This document shows positions 26,548-35,883 of a stretch of 64,000 nt of DNA, in pieces. The first letter of the stretch is position 1; the number at the start of each line of letters is the position of its first letter. The notes below the pieces were generated by a model. The model was given only the letters and a program-made list of their open reading frames with translations, made no database searches and was not told where the DNA came from. Source of the DNA: Methylaequor sp045563055 (GTDB taxonomy: Bacteria; Pseudomonadota; Alphaproteobacteria; Methylaequorales; Methylaequoraceae); the NCBI GenBank assembly GCA_045563055.1, contig JBJKUR010000009.1, forward strand, positions 22,317 through 86,316. The letters run 5' to 3'. Both the position numbers and the translations under genes were made by a program.

Positions 26548-27021
26548 ATGTCAAGAAGAAGAAAAGCTCAAAAAAGAGATATAATTCCAGATACAAAGTT
26601 TAACGATAAGATCTTATCCAAGTTTATTAATATCGTCATGTATGACGGGAAAAAATCTAAATCAGAAAAAATTGTATATGATGCGCTAGATATTGCTGCG
26701 AAAAAGTTGAAAATTTCCAAACCCATAGATTTGTTTAGAAATGCGCTAAGCAATGTAAAACCTGGAATAGAAGTTAGGTCAAGAAGGGTGGGTGGTGCAA
26801 CATATCAGGTTCCAGTAGAAGTCAGGAATGAAAGAGCACAAGCCCTTGCTATTAGATGGATAGTTGATGCATCTCGAAAGAGAAATGAGAAATCAATGGT
26901 TGATAGGTTAGCTCAGGAGCTAGCGGACGCTCATGAAAACAAAGGAACATCAATTAAGAAGAAAGAGGACACTCATAAAATGGCCGAAGCTAATAGAGCT
27001 TTTGCCCATTACAGGTGGTAA
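26548..27021 (+). CDS. rpsG: 30S ribosomal protein S7
   Basis: S7 nucleates the 30S head and contacts E-site tRNA. 157 residues, with 'MSRRRKAQKRDIIPD', 'ALSNVKPGIEVRSRRVGGAT', 'YQVPVEVRNERAQALAIRW' and the closing 'EANRAFAHYRW'. Length is normal. fusA starts 4 bases after its stop. Confidence 0.98.
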   Translation: MSRRRKAQKRDIIPDTKFNDKILSKFINIVMYDGKKSKSEKIVYDALDIAAKKLKISKPIDLFRNALSNVKPGIEVRSRRVGGATYQVPVEVRNERAQALAIRWIVDASRKRNEKSMVDRLAQELADAHENKGTSIKKKEDTHKMAEANRAFAHYRW

Positions 27022-27025
27022 GTTA

Positions 27026-29107
27026 ATGACTAGAAAAACTGATTTAAATGATTATAGGAATATTGGTATTATGGCCCACATTGATGCTGGAAAAACAACT
27101 ACCACAGAGAGAATTCTTTATTACACCGGAGTTTCTCACAAAATCGGTGAGGTTCATGATGGTGCAGCAACAATGGACTGGATGGAGCAAGAACAAGAAA
27201 GAGGAATTACCATAACCTCTGCTGCTACAACTTGTTTTTGGAATGATAAAAGGATCAATATTATTGATACTCCTGGACACGTTGATTTCACAATTGAAGT
27301 CGAGAGGTCACTCAGAGTTTTAGATGGAAGTGTTTGTGTTTTTGACTCTGTTGCGGGAGTTGAACCTCAATCCGAAACAGTTTGGAGACAGGCTGATAAA
27401 TACGGAGTACCTAGAATGTGTTTCGTTAATAAGATGGACAGAATAGGAGCAAATTTTTACAGGTGCCTAGACATGATTGTCGATAGACTTGGGGCTAACC
27501 CATTGGTTTTACAACTTCCACTGGGTTCAGAGGCTGACTTTAAAGGAGTTGTTGATCTGATAAGAATGGAAGCTATCGTTTGGCAAGAGGAAACACTTGG
27601 AGCTAAATTTACTTACGAAGAGATTCCTTCGCAAATGATCGAAGAAGCCAACAAATATAAAGAAAAACTTATTGAAACAATTGTTGAGTTAGATGACGAT
27701 ATAATGGAAAAATATTTAGACGGAACTGCTCCATCAATTGAACAAGTTAAATCGTTAATCAGAAAAGGAACCATAGAAAGTAAATTTGTTCCTGTTCTGT
27801 GCGGCAGTGCCTTTAAGAATAAGGGTGTCCAGCCTATGTTGGATGCTGTTATAGACTTTCTTCCCTCACCACTTGATGTTCCAGCTATTAAAGGTGTTAA
27901 ATACCAAAATGAGGAAGAACAAGTTACAAGAAAAAGTTCAGATGAGGAGCCATTTTCAGCACTTGCTTTTAAAATAATGAATGACCCTTTTGTCGGATCT
28001 TTGACTTTCATGAGAGTATATTCTGGAAAAATTGAGGCAGGTAGCTCGGTTTTAAACTCTGTAAAAGATAAGAGGGAAAGATTTGGTAGAATGCTTCAAA
28101 TGCACTCTAATTCTAGAGAAGATATTAAAACTGCTTATGCTGGGGATATCATTGCAGTTGCTGGTCTCAAAGATACAACAACCGGAGATACATTGTGTGA
28201 GCCTGATAACGCTGTGATTTTGGAGAGAATGGAATTCCCAGACCCAGTAATCGAGGTGGCAGTTGAACCTAAAACAAAGGCAGACCAGGAAAAAATGGGA
28301 GTAGCTCTTCAAAGGTTAGCTGCAGAAGATCCATCTTTTAAAGTTAGTGTAGATCATGAGTCCGGGCAAACTGTGATGAAGGGTATGGGTGAACTTCATC
28401 TGGAGATTTTAGTAGACAGAATGTTAAGAGAATTCAAAGTTGATGCAACGGTAGGAGCGCCGCAGGTTGCTTATAGAGAAACTATAACCCGACCTACTAC
28501 CGTTGACTATACCCATAAAAAACAATCTGGTGGTGCAGGACAATTTGCAAAAGTAGTAATGGATTTTGAACCTTTAGAAAAAGGAGGCGGTTTTGTTTTT
28601 GAGAGTAAAATTGTAGGAGGAAGAGTTCCTAAAGAATATATCCCCGGGGTCGAAAAAGGGCTTAAGGCATCTACGGAAACTGGTTTTCTAGCTGGATTTC
28701 CAGTAATTGATTTTAAATGTACCCTTAAAGATGGTGCTTTTCATGACGTCGATTCCAGTGTAATGGCATTTGAAATCGCTGCAAGAGCAGCTTTTAGAGA
28801 GGCTATGCCAAAGGCAAAAGCTGTTTTACTTGAGCCTATGATGAAAGTTGAGGTGGTCACTCCAGAAGAATACATGGGGGATATCATCGGAGATCTAAAT
28901 TCTAGAAGAGGCCAAGTTTCAGGCATGGAGCAAAGAGGAGTTAATCATGTGGTAAATGGGATGGTTCCGTTAGCGAATATGTTTGGATATGTTAATAATT
29001 TACGCTCTATGAGCCAGGGTAGAGCAAGTTATACAATGACTTTTGATCATTATGAAGAAGTACCTCATAATGTAGCAGAAGAAGTAAAAGAAAAAGTTTC
29101 TGGTTAA
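27026..29107 (+). CDS. fusA: translation elongation factor G
   Basis: Translocation GTPase of 693 residues. I start it at ATG 27026 ('MTRKTDLNDYRNIGIMAHID'), the family N-terminus; the open frame extends 31 codons further upstream but only inside rpsG. GTPase motifs are 'AHIDAGKTTTTERI', 'IIDTPGHVDFTIEVERSLRV' and 'VNKMDR'. Domains II-V follow, with the domain IV loop 'THKKQSGGAGQFAKV' and 'GDLNSRRGQVSGMEQRG'. tuf lies 23 bases downstream. Confidence 0.98.
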   Translation: MTRKTDLNDYRNIGIMAHIDAGKTTTTERILYYTGVSHKIGEVHDGAATMDWMEQEQERGITITSAATTCFWNDKRINIIDTPGHVDFTIEVERSLRVLDGSVCVFDSVAGVEPQSETVWRQADKYGVPRMCFVNKMDRIGANFYRCLDMIVDRLGANPLVLQLPLGSEADFKGVVDLIRMEAIVWQEETLGAKFTYEEIPSQMIEEANKYKEKLIETIVELDDDIMEKYLDGTAPSIEQVKSLIRKGTIESKFVPVLCGSAFKNKGVQPMLDAVIDFLPSPLDVPAIKGVKYQNEEEQVTRKSSDEEPFSALAFKIMNDPFVGSLTFMRVYSGKIEAGSSVLNSVKDKRERFGRMLQMHSNSREDIKTAYAGDIIAVAGLKDTTTGDTLCEPDNAVILERMEFPDPVIEVAVEPKTKADQEKMGVALQRLAAEDPSFKVSVDHESGQTVMKGMGELHLEILVDRMLREFKVDATVGAPQVAYRETITRPTTVDYTHKKQSGGAGQFAKVVMDFEPLEKGGGFVFESKIVGGRVPKEYIPGVEKGLKASTETGFLAGFPVIDFKCTLKDGAFHDVDSSVMAFEIAARAAFREAMPKAKAVLLEPMMKVEVVTPEEYMGDIIGDLNSRRGQVSGMEQRGVNHVVNGMVPLANMFGYVNNLRSMSQGRASYTMTFDHYEEVPHNVAEEVKEKVSG

Positions 29108-29130
29108 TTTTTAATGAAGGAGTAAGTAAA

Positions 29131-30321
29131 ATGGCTAAAGAAAAATTTGATAGAAGTAAACCACACTGTAATATAGGAACGATTGGTCACGTGGATCATG
29201 GTAAAACCACTCTAACTGCTGCAATTACAAAAGTATTGGCAGAAACTGGAGGTGCAACAGCCATGGATTATTCGCAGATTGACAAAGCACCTGAGGAAAA
29301 AGAGAGAGGAATAACGATCTCCACAGCCCATGTTGAGTATCAAACTGAAAAACGTCATTACGCCCATGTGGATTGTCCGGGTCACGCTGATTACGTTAAA
29401 AATATGATAACAGGAGCTGCTCAAATGGATGGTGCAATTTTAGTTGTTTCAGCTGCAGATGGACCAATGCCTCAAACAAAAGAACATATACTATTGGCAA
29501 GACAAGTTGGAGTTCCTTCCATTGTAGTTTTTATGAACAAGGTCGATCAAGTTGATGACCCTGAATTACTTGATCTTGTAGAAATGGAAGTAAGAGAATT
29601 ACTTTCAAAATATGAATTTGATGGTGACAATATACCAATAGTAAAAGGTTCAGCTTTAGCAGCAATTGAAGATTCTAACGAGGATACAGGAAAAAAAGCA
29701 ATACTTGAGTTGATGCAGAAAGTTGATGAGCATATCCCACAACCTGCTAGACCATTAGACCAAGATTTTCTAATGCCTATTGAAGATGTTTTTTCTATTT
29801 CCGGAAGAGGAACAGTTGTAACTGGTAGAGTTGAAAGAGGTGTTGTCAATGTTAATGACGAAATAGAAATCACAGGTATTAAAGATACACAAAAAACTGT
29901 ATGCACCGGAGTGGAAATGTTTAGAAAATTGTTAGATAGAGGAGAAGCTGGAGATAATGTTGGTGTTTTACTTCGAGGCACTAAAAGAGAAGAAGTTGAA
30001 AGAGGACAAGTATTGGCAAAACCTGGGTCAATCAAACCACATAAAAAGTTTAAAGCCGAGGCATATGTTCTTAATAAAGACGAGGGAGGTAGGCACACAC
30101 CTTTCTTCAAAAATTATAGGCCACAGTTTTATTTCAGAACTACCGATGTGACTGGCACGATAGAGCTACCCTCTGGCACTGAAATGGTCATGCCGGGTGA
30201 TAATGTCTCTGTAACAGTCGAGTTGCTTACACCAATAGCAATGGATAAAGGTCTAAAGTTTGCAATCAGAGAAGGCGGGAGAACAGTCGGAGCTGGTGTT
30301 GTTGCGGAAATAATTGAGTAG
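29131..30321 (+). CDS. tuf: translation elongation factor Tu
   Basis: Aminoacyl-tRNA carrier GTPase, 396 residues. P-loop 'GHVDHGKTTLTAAIT', switch II 'DCPGHADYVKNMITGAAQMD', 'NKVDQVD', and domain II/III landmarks 'SGRGTVVTGRVERG' and 'TPFFKNYRPQFYFRTTDVTG'. It has a strong Shine-Dalgarno (GAAGGAG). This is the only tuf in the window; the second position common in relatives, between tRNA-Gly and tRNA-Trp, is empty. Confidence 0.99.
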   Translation: MAKEKFDRSKPHCNIGTIGHVDHGKTTLTAAITKVLAETGGATAMDYSQIDKAPEEKERGITISTAHVEYQTEKRHYAHVDCPGHADYVKNMITGAAQMDGAILVVSAADGPMPQTKEHILLARQVGVPSIVVFMNKVDQVDDPELLDLVEMEVRELLSKYEFDGDNIPIVKGSALAAIEDSNEDTGKKAILELMQKVDEHIPQPARPLDQDFLMPIEDVFSISGRGTVVTGRVERGVVNVNDEIEITGIKDTQKTVCTGVEMFRKLLDRGEAGDNVGVLLRGTKREEVERGQVLAKPGSIKPHKKFKAEAYVLNKDEGGRHTPFFKNYRPQFYFRTTDVTGTIELPSGTEMVMPGDNVSVTVELLTPIAMDKGLKFAIREGGRTVGAGVVAEIIE

Positions 30322-30344
30322 ATTTAAATAATAGGAAATTAGGA

Positions 30345-30653
30345 ATGGCTAACCAAAATATTAGAATCAGGCTAAAAGCTTTCGATCATAGAGTTTTAGA
30401 CCAAACAACCCTAGAGATTGTAAATACAGCTAAAAGAACTGGGGCAAATATTAAGGGCCCTATTCCTCTTCCAACGGTTATAGAAAAGTTTACTGTTCTT
30501 AAATCCCCTCATGTAGATAAGAAGGCAAGAGATCAGTTAGAGATGCGGACTCATAAAAGGATGATGGATATAACTGAATGGACACCGCAAACAGTGGATG
30601 CGCTTCAAAAGTTGGAGTTAGCAGCCGGCGTGGATATAGAAATAAAGTTATAG
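30345..30653 (+). CDS. rpsJ: 30S ribosomal protein S10
   Basis: S10 (NusE), 102 residues, a 30S head protein and antitermination partner of NusB. 'IRIRLKAFDHRVLDQTTLEI' and 'GPIPLPTVIEKFTVLKSPHV' are characteristic. It heads the S10 cluster; the rest follows without a break. Confidence 0.98.
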   Translation: MANQNIRIRLKAFDHRVLDQTTLEIVNTAKRTGANIKGPIPLPTVIEKFTVLKSPHVDKKARDQLEMRTHKRMMDITEWTPQTVDALQKLELAAGVDIEIKL

Positions 30654-30663
30654 GTATTTTGTT

Positions 30664-31509
30664 ATGAGAATCGGTTTACTTGCAGAAAAAATTGGAATGT
30701 CTAGATTTTTTGATAAAGAAAAAATAAATCATTCAGTAACAATCTTAAAGGTTAGGGATTGTAAAGTGGTTTCAGTCAATAAAATTGAAAAAAATGGTTA
30801 TAACTCTATAACACTTTCACATGGGATAAATGATAAAAAGATAGGAAAACCTTTTAAAGGTTTTCTCAAGAAAAATAACCTTAAGGCCTTTTCCAATTCT
30901 CAAGAATTTAGAGTAACAGACTCTGAAAGCTTCAAGATTGGAGATAAGGTTGGTGTTAATAATTTTATGGTAGGTCAATTTGTAGATGTTTCATCAAACT
31001 CAATCGGAAAGGGTTTTGCCGGTGGTATGAAACGTCATAATTTTGCAGGAAATAGAGCAACTCATGGTGTTTCTATATCTCATAGGTCTCACGGTTCAAC
31101 AGGGCAGTGCCAAGATCCTGGTAAAGTATTTAAGGGAAAAAAAATGGCAGGAAGACTTGGTAATAAAAAAGTAACAGTACAAAATCTAAAAATTCTTGAA
31201 CTTGACATTGAGAATGAATTGCTAGTTATTAAAGGCGCTATCCCTGGTCATAAAGGGTCTGTTATCAGTATTGTTGATTCAGTTAAAAAAAATCAAGATA
31301 TAAAACTTAATCAGGATTCAGAGTCTTCTCCAGTGGAAACCGTTTCTGAAAAAAATGATATTGCAGAAAAATCTCCAGTAGTTAAAGAAAAATCTGAACC
31401 AGTGGAATCTAAAACTGAACAAAAAACTCAACCAGCAGATGCTAAAACAGAAGAAAAACCTTCGGTAGATCAAGCTAATCCTCAAGAAAATTTAAAAGAT
31501 AAAGAATAA
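30664..31509 (+). CDS. rplC: 50S ribosomal protein L3 with a long C-terminal tail
   Basis: L3 initiates 50S assembly near the peptidyl-transferase centre. The core (about residues 1-209) has 'VGQFVDVSSNSIGKGFAGGM', 'RATHGVSISHRSHGSTGQ' and 'GKKMAGRLGNKKVTVQNLKI'. It is followed by about 72 residues of low-complexity sequence rich in K, E, S, T, P and Q (DNA 31291-31506), so the protein is 281 residues against about 210 in E. coli. The tail has no recognisable domain and is probably disordered. Confidence 0.97.
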   Translation: MRIGLLAEKIGMSRFFDKEKINHSVTILKVRDCKVVSVNKIEKNGYNSITLSHGINDKKIGKPFKGFLKKNNLKAFSNSQEFRVTDSESFKIGDKVGVNNFMVGQFVDVSSNSIGKGFAGGMKRHNFAGNRATHGVSISHRSHGSTGQCQDPGKVFKGKKMAGRLGNKKVTVQNLKILELDIENELLVIKGAIPGHKGSVISIVDSVKKNQDIKLNQDSESSPVETVSEKNDIAEKSPVVKEKSEPVESKTEQKTQPADAKTEEKPSVDQANPQENLKDKE

Positions 31510-31510
31510 G

Positions 31511-32134
31511 ATGAAAGAAAAAATAAATAGTATGGATAATAAAGAACTCAAAGAAATAGATCTTGATAAGTCCGTTTTTGGTATTGATATTGATGAAAAA
31601 ATCATTCATAGAATGATAAGGTATCAACTTGCTAAAAGAAGAAGTGGGAATCATAAAACTAAGGGTATATCTGAAATTTCTGGTACCACTAAAAAACCCT
31701 TTAAACAAAAAGGAACGGGTAGTGCGCGTCAAGGTAGTAAAAGGTCACCCCAAATGAGAGGTGGCGCAGTCATTTTTGGGCCTCAAGTAAGGTCTCATGA
31801 ACATAAATTACCAAAAAAGATTAAAAAATTAGCTTTAAAAATGGCATTGTCGCAAAAGTTAAAAGAGGGAAAACTAAAAATACTTAATGAATTAAAAATT
31901 TCCAAACCAAAAACAAGCTTATTCAAAAATAAATTGAACAACCTAAAAATAGACTCCGCCCTCTTCATTGATGGCTCAAACCTTGATAAAAACTTTGTTT
32001 TGGCATCAAAGAATGTTCCTAAGGTCGATATCTTGCCTGTTGTTGGGATAAACGTTTATGACATATTTAAAAGAGATTTTTTGATATTTTCTGAAGATGC
32101 TATTTATTCTATACAAGAAAGGCTTGTTAAATGA
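31511..32134 (+). CDS. rplD: 50S ribosomal protein L4
   Basis: L4 lines the exit tunnel. 207 residues; the conserved loop 'KKPFKQKGTGSARQGSKRSP' and 'MRGGAVIFGPQVRSHEHKLP' are intact. The start lies one base after the rplC stop, and the end overlaps rplW by 4 bases. I did not find the E. coli-type S10 leader that L4 binds; the 23-base gap before rpsJ is too short for it. Confidence 0.97.
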   Translation: MKEKINSMDNKELKEIDLDKSVFGIDIDEKIIHRMIRYQLAKRRSGNHKTKGISEISGTTKKPFKQKGTGSARQGSKRSPQMRGGAVIFGPQVRSHEHKLPKKIKKLALKMALSQKLKEGKLKILNELKISKPKTSLFKNKLNNLKIDSALFIDGSNLDKNFVLASKNVPKVDILPVVGINVYDIFKRDFLIFSEDAIYSIQERLVK

Positions 32135-32436
32135 AAAATATTTCATCAGAAAAAGCTTATGAAGTTATTAGAAATCCATTGGTATCCGAAAAAGGTACAT
32201 TTGTTTCTCAATTTAATTTTTATGTATTTAGAGTAGCAAAAAGTTCAACCAAGTTGGAAATAAAACAAGCAGTAGAAAAACTTTTTAATGTTAAGGTTGT
32301 TTCAGTTAATACATTGAACCAAAAGGGGAAAGTAAAAAGGTTTAGAAACATAAAGGGTAAACGTTCAGATTTTAAAAAAGCCTTCGTCAAGTTGGAAGAA
32401 GGAAACACAATAGATACAACTGTTGAGGTGAAGTAA
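32131..32436 (+). CDS. rplW: 50S ribosomal protein L23
   Basis: Tunnel-exit protein that docks trigger factor and SRP, 101 residues. 'NPLVSEKGTFVSQFNFYVF' and 'VEKLFNVKVVSVNTLNQKGK' are typical. It overlaps rplD by 4 bases and sits 2 bases from rplB. Confidence 0.97.
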   Translation: MKNISSEKAYEVIRNPLVSEKGTFVSQFNFYVFRVAKSSTKLEIKQAVEKLFNVKVVSVNTLNQKGKVKRFRNIKGKRSDFKKAFVKLEEGNTIDTTVEVK

Positions 32437-32438
32437 AA

Positions 32439-33263
32439 ATGGGATTAAAACAATTCAAACCAAATACAGCTGGACAAAGGGGTCTTGTTTTAACTGACAA
32501 AAGTGACCTTTATAAAGGATCCCCTTTTAAAAAACTCACTAAGGGGTTGACAAAAAGTGGTGGTAGAAATAACTTTGGCCATCTGACCTCAAGACGACAA
32601 GGTGGAGGTCATAAAAAAAAATACAGAATAATAGATTTCAAAAGAAATATTTTAGACAAAACTGCTATTGTTGAAAGGATTGAATATGATCCGAACAGAA
32701 CATCACATATCGCTCTAATTAAATACGATGATGACATTTATTCTTACATCATATGTCCTCAAAATTTAAAAGTTGGAGATAAGGTCATTTCATCAGATAA
32801 AGCTGAAATAAAAGTTGGAAATTGCATGCAACTTAAAAACATCCCAACAGACACATTAATCCATAATGTAGAAATGAAACCAGGAAAAGGTGCTCAATTA
32901 AATAGATCCGCAGGAACTTACAGCCAATTAATTGGCAAAGACGCCGAGTATGCTCAAATAAAACTATCGTCAGGTGAAATCAGGGTTGTAAGAATAGAGT
33001 GTAGGGCAACAATCGGAATGGTTTCAAATGCAGACAACAAAAATATTAAACTTGGCAAAGCTGGACGTAAAAGATGGATGGGTATTAGACCAGTTGTACG
33101 TGGAGTGGCAATGAATCCTGTGGATCATCCACATGGTGGAGGCGAAGGTAGAACATCTGGAGGGAGAAACCCAGTTTCTAGAAAGGGCTTTTCAGCTAAA
33201 GGAAAGAAAACAAGAAATAACAAACGAACAGATAAATACATTCTAAGAAGGGGTAAAAAATAA
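32439..33263 (+). CDS. rplB: 50S ribosomal protein L2
   Basis: Core 23S rRNA-binding protein near the peptidyl-transferase centre, 274 residues. 'HKKKYRIIDFKRN', 'MKPGKGAQLNRSAGTYSQLI' and the most conserved stretch 'VRGVAMNPVDHPHGGGEG' with its functional histidine are intact. The stop overlaps the rpsS start by one base. Confidence 0.98.
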   Translation: MGLKQFKPNTAGQRGLVLTDKSDLYKGSPFKKLTKGLTKSGGRNNFGHLTSRRQGGGHKKKYRIIDFKRNILDKTAIVERIEYDPNRTSHIALIKYDDDIYSYIICPQNLKVGDKVISSDKAEIKVGNCMQLKNIPTDTLIHNVEMKPGKGAQLNRSAGTYSQLIGKDAEYAQIKLSSGEIRVVRIECRATIGMVSNADNKNIKLGKAGRKRWMGIRPVVRGVAMNPVDHPHGGGEGRTSGGRNPVSRKGFSAKGKKTRNNKRTDKYILRRGKK

Positions 33264-33535
33264 TGTCTAGATCAGTTTGGAAAGGACCCTTCGTTGATAT
33301 GTATTTAATTAAAAAGGCTGAGACCGTAAAAAACTCTGGAAGAAATGATGTTATTAAAACTTGGTCAAGGAGGTCAACAATACTTCCTGAATTTGTTGGG
33401 TTAACTTTTGGGGTACATAATGGAAAAAAACACATTCCTGTAACTGTAAGTGAAAATATGGTTGGTCATAAATTCGGAGAATTTTCTCCAACAAGAACCT
33501 ACAAAGGTCATAACGCAGACAAGAAAACGTCATAA
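33263..33535 (+). CDS. rpsS: 30S ribosomal protein S19
   Basis: 30S head protein contacting S13, 90 residues. 'MSRSVWKGPFVDMYLIKKAE', 'WSRRSTILPEFVGLTFGVHN' and 'GHKFGEFSPTRTYKGHNADK' match the family throughout. It lies between rplB (1-base overlap) and rplV (17-base gap). Confidence 0.98.
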   Translation: MSRSVWKGPFVDMYLIKKAETVKNSGRNDVIKTWSRRSTILPEFVGLTFGVHNGKKHIPVTVSENMVGHKFGEFSPTRTYKGHNADKKTS

Positions 33536-33552
33536 ATAATAAAGGTAACAAA

Positions 33553-33981
33553 ATGGCAGATAAAACAAATAACGAAGAAAATACTGTGGTGCAAGCAATT
33601 GGAAAGTCAATTAAATCAAGTCCAAGAAAAGCAAACGTGACGCTTAGTCTTATAAGAGGACTCAGGGTTGATAAGGCTATTAATAATTTGGTCTTTTGTA
33701 GAAAAAGAATTTCCAACGAAATCCTCAAAATTTTAAAGTCTGCAATCTCAAACGCTGAAAATAATCATCAGTTGGATATTGATAAGTTGATTGTGAAAGA
33801 GGCAAGTGTAGGGAAATCAATGGTTCTTAAAAGATTTAGACCTAGAGCAAGAGGGAGAGCTGGAAAAATTTTAAAACCTTTTTCTAGAATTAGGATCCTT
33901 GTTCAAGAGAAAAACGAAGACGATAAAAAAAAGTTAAATGAAAATAAAAAAATAAAGGTGGATGATGGGACAAAAAACTAA
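33553..33981 (+). CDS. rplV: 50S ribosomal protein L22
   Basis: Exit-tunnel protein, 142 residues. The core has 'KSSPRKANVTLSLIRGLRVD' and 'SMVLKRFRPRARGRAGKILK'. The last 22 or so residues are a lysine/aspartate-rich extension beyond the usual end. The 3' end overlaps the rpsC start by about 17-20 bases, so the two are likely coupled. Confidence 0.97.
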   Translation: MADKTNNEENTVVQAIGKSIKSSPRKANVTLSLIRGLRVDKAINNLVFCRKRISNEILKILKSAISNAENNHQLDIDKLIVKEASVGKSMVLKRFRPRARGRAGKILKPFSRIRILVQEKNEDDKKKLNENKKIKVDDGTKN

Positions 33982-34657
33982 CCCAATTGGTTTGCGATTA
34001 GGAATAATTAAGTCCTGGGAATCAAGATGGTTCTCAGAAAAAAGCTATTCGGAATTATTGCAGGAGGATATTAATCTAAGAAAATTTTTACAAAAAAAAT
34101 TAAGTTCCGCTGGTATATCAAAAATTGTAATCGAAAGACCAGCCAAACTGGCAAATATAATATTATATACATCAAGACCAGGAGTAATAATTGGAAAGAA
34201 GGGCTCTGATATTGAAAAATTAAAAAAATCAGTATCAAAAATGGTGAGTGGTGATGTTAATATAAATATAGTGGAAATTAAAAAACCTGAATTGGACTCC
34301 CAGTTGGTAGCTGATAATATCGCTCAACAATTGGAGAAAAGAGTCGCATTCCGTAGGGCTATGAAAAGAGCGGTTCAATCAGCTATGCGGCTTGGAGCTG
34401 AGGGAATTAGAGTAAACTGTAGTGGAAGATTGGGTGGTGCGGAAATTGCCAGAACCGAGTGGTATAGAGAGGGAAGGGTCCCTTTGCATACATTAAGAGC
34501 AGATGTCGATTATGGTGTCTCAAGAGCAAATACAACTTACGGAATTTGTGGAGTTAAAGTCTGGATATTTAAAGGTGAAAAGTTTGATAGAGATGTTAAC
34601 ACTACTGAAAACGATAATAAGATTTCTAATGAAGAGATTAAGAAAGTAGAAAAATAA
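33965..34657 (+). CDS. rpsC: 30S ribosomal protein S3
   Basis: mRNA-entry protein with a KH domain, 230 residues from this start. Two ATGs lie in tandem (33962, 33965). I take the second because it gives the invariant 'MGQKTNPIGLRLG' and sits 6 bases after the AGG of the Shine-Dalgarno, against 3 for the first. The KH motif 'VIIGKKGSDIEKLKKSV' and 'NCSGRLGGAEIARTEWYREG' are intact. The C-terminus adds a short charged tail. Confidence 0.97.
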   Translation: MGQKTNPIGLRLGIIKSWESRWFSEKSYSELLQEDINLRKFLQKKLSSAGISKIVIERPAKLANIILYTSRPGVIIGKKGSDIEKLKKSVSKMVSGDVNINIVEIKKPELDSQLVADNIAQQLEKRVAFRRAMKRAVQSAMRLGAEGIRVNCSGRLGGAEIARTEWYREGRVPLHTLRADVDYGVSRANTTYGICGVKVWIFKGEKFDRDVNTTENDNKISNEEIKKVEK

Positions 34658-34658
34658 A

Positions 34659-35072
34659 ATGTTACAACCCAAAAAACCAAAATTTAGAAAACAATTTAAA
34701 GGAAGAATGCACGGACTTTCGAAAGGTGGAAATTTTCTTAATTTTGGTTCTTTCGGATTAAAAGCTCTTACACCAGCTAGAATTACATCTAGACAGATCG
34801 AGTCTGCTAGACGTTGCATTTCTAGGCATCTAAAAAGATCAGGCAGGGTTTGGATAAGAATCTTTCCGGACGTTCCAATTTCTAAAAAGCCAGCTGAAGT
34901 TAGACAAGGTAAAGGAAAGGGTGCAGTGGAGTTTTGGGCTGCAAAAGTCAAACCAGGTAAGATCCTTTTTGAGATTGACGGTGTTTCAAAGAATCTTGCT
35001 GAAGAGGCTTTTGGACTAGCATCAGCTAAACTTCCTAATAAAACAAAATTTGTTACAAGGTTAGGTGCATAA
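34659..35072 (+). CDS. rplP: 50S ribosomal protein L16
   Basis: L16 organises the A-site region of the 50S, 137 residues. It begins 'MLQPKKPKFRKQFKGRMHGL' and includes 'ALTPARITSRQIESARRCIS' and 'RVWIRIFPDVPISKKPAEVR'. It starts one base after the rpsC stop and overlaps rpmC by one base. Confidence 0.98.
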   Translation: MLQPKKPKFRKQFKGRMHGLSKGGNFLNFGSFGLKALTPARITSRQIESARRCISRHLKRSGRVWIRIFPDVPISKKPAEVRQGKGKGAVEFWAAKVKPGKILFEIDGVSKNLAEEAFGLASAKLPNKTKFVTRLGA

Positions 35073-35275
35073 TGGAAAAGTTTTCAGATTTGGTAAAGTT
35101 AGATACTAAAACTTTAAAAGAAAAAGTCGGCTTGTTAAGAAAAGAGTCTCTTAACTTAAGGTTCCAAAAAAGTTCTGGTCAGTTAGAAAAAACCGCAAGA
35201 ATAAATATTGTAAGGAAGCAAATTGCTAGATTAAAAACCGCATTGAATATTCTTAAAGAAAAGGAGAAATCGTAA
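35072..35275 (+). CDS. rpmC: 50S ribosomal protein L29
   Basis: A two-helix protein at the tunnel exit, 67 residues. 'LVKLDTKTLKEKVGLLRKES' and 'LNLRFQKSSGQLEKTARINI' followed by 'VRKQIARLKTAL' fit L29. It overlaps rplP by one base. Confidence 0.96.
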   Translation: MEKFSDLVKLDTKTLKEKVGLLRKESLNLRFQKSSGQLEKTARINIVRKQIARLKTALNILKEKEKS

Positions 35276-35277
35276 TT

Positions 35278-35505
35278 ATGCCAAAACGAATTCTAAGAGG
35301 TGTTGTCGTATCCGATAAAGCTGATAAAACTATTACAGTAAAAGTTAACCGTAAAGTTAAGCATCCTGTTTATAAAAAGTATATTAACAGATCCAAAAAG
35401 TATTCTGTTCACGACGAGACAAATAAGTGTAAGCTCGGTGAAATCGTTTCAATACAAGAAAATAAACCTATTTCAAAGACAAAGAAATGGATAGTAATTA
35501 ACTAG
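35278..35505 (+). CDS. rpsQ: 30S ribosomal protein S17
   Basis: Primary 16S rRNA binder, 75 residues, OB fold. 'RILRGVVVSDKADKTITVKV' and 'HPVYKKYINRSKKYSVHDE' are characteristic. It is 2 bases after rpmC and 7 before rplN. Confidence 0.97.
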   Translation: MPKRILRGVVVSDKADKTITVKVNRKVKHPVYKKYINRSKKYSVHDETNKCKLGEIVSIQENKPISKTKKWIVIN

Positions 35506-35512
35506 AGGTAAT

Positions 35513-35881
35513 ATGATACAAATGCAATCAAATCTGCTAGTTGCAGACAATTCTGGAGCCAAAAAAGTTCAGTGTATTAAGGTTTTGGGTGGATCAAAAA
35601 GAAGGTTTGCATCAGTTGGTGATGTCATTGTCATCACAGTAAAAGATGCTATCCCTAGAGGTAAGGTGAAAAAAGGTGAAATACACAAAGCAGTTATTGT
35701 AAGAACTGCTAAAGAAGTTTATAGATCAGATGGATCCTCAATAAGATTTGACAGAAACGCAGCTGTTCTTATTAATAATAATGGTGAACCTCTTGGAACT
35801 AGAATTTTCGGCCCTGTCACCAGAGAGTTAAGAGCAAAGAAGTATATGAAAATCATCTCTTTAGCTCCGGAGGTTCTTTAG
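35513..35881 (+). CDS. rplN: 50S ribosomal protein L14
   Basis: Subunit-interface protein, 122 residues, very conserved: 'MIQMQSNLLVADNSGAKKVQ', 'IVITVKDAIPRGKVKKGEIH' and 'GTRIFGPVTRELRAKKYMKI'. rplX starts 2 bases after its stop. Confidence 0.98.
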   Translation: MIQMQSNLLVADNSGAKKVQCIKVLGGSKRRFASVGDVIVITVKDAIPRGKVKKGEIHKAVIVRTAKEVYRSDGSSIRFDRNAAVLINNNGEPLGTRIFGPVTRELRAKKYMKIISLAPEVL

Positions 35882-35883
35882 CA

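Noticed and set aside
26933..27025. N-terminally extended EF-G beginning inside rpsG
   Set aside because: The extra 31 residues are only rpsG read in another frame; the family N-terminus begins at 27026.
29547..30110. Long antisense frame opposite tuf, and others opposite rplV, rplO and fusA
   Set aside because: They mirror the codon pattern of conserved genes, have low-complexity Ser/Leu/Phe-rich translations and no family match.
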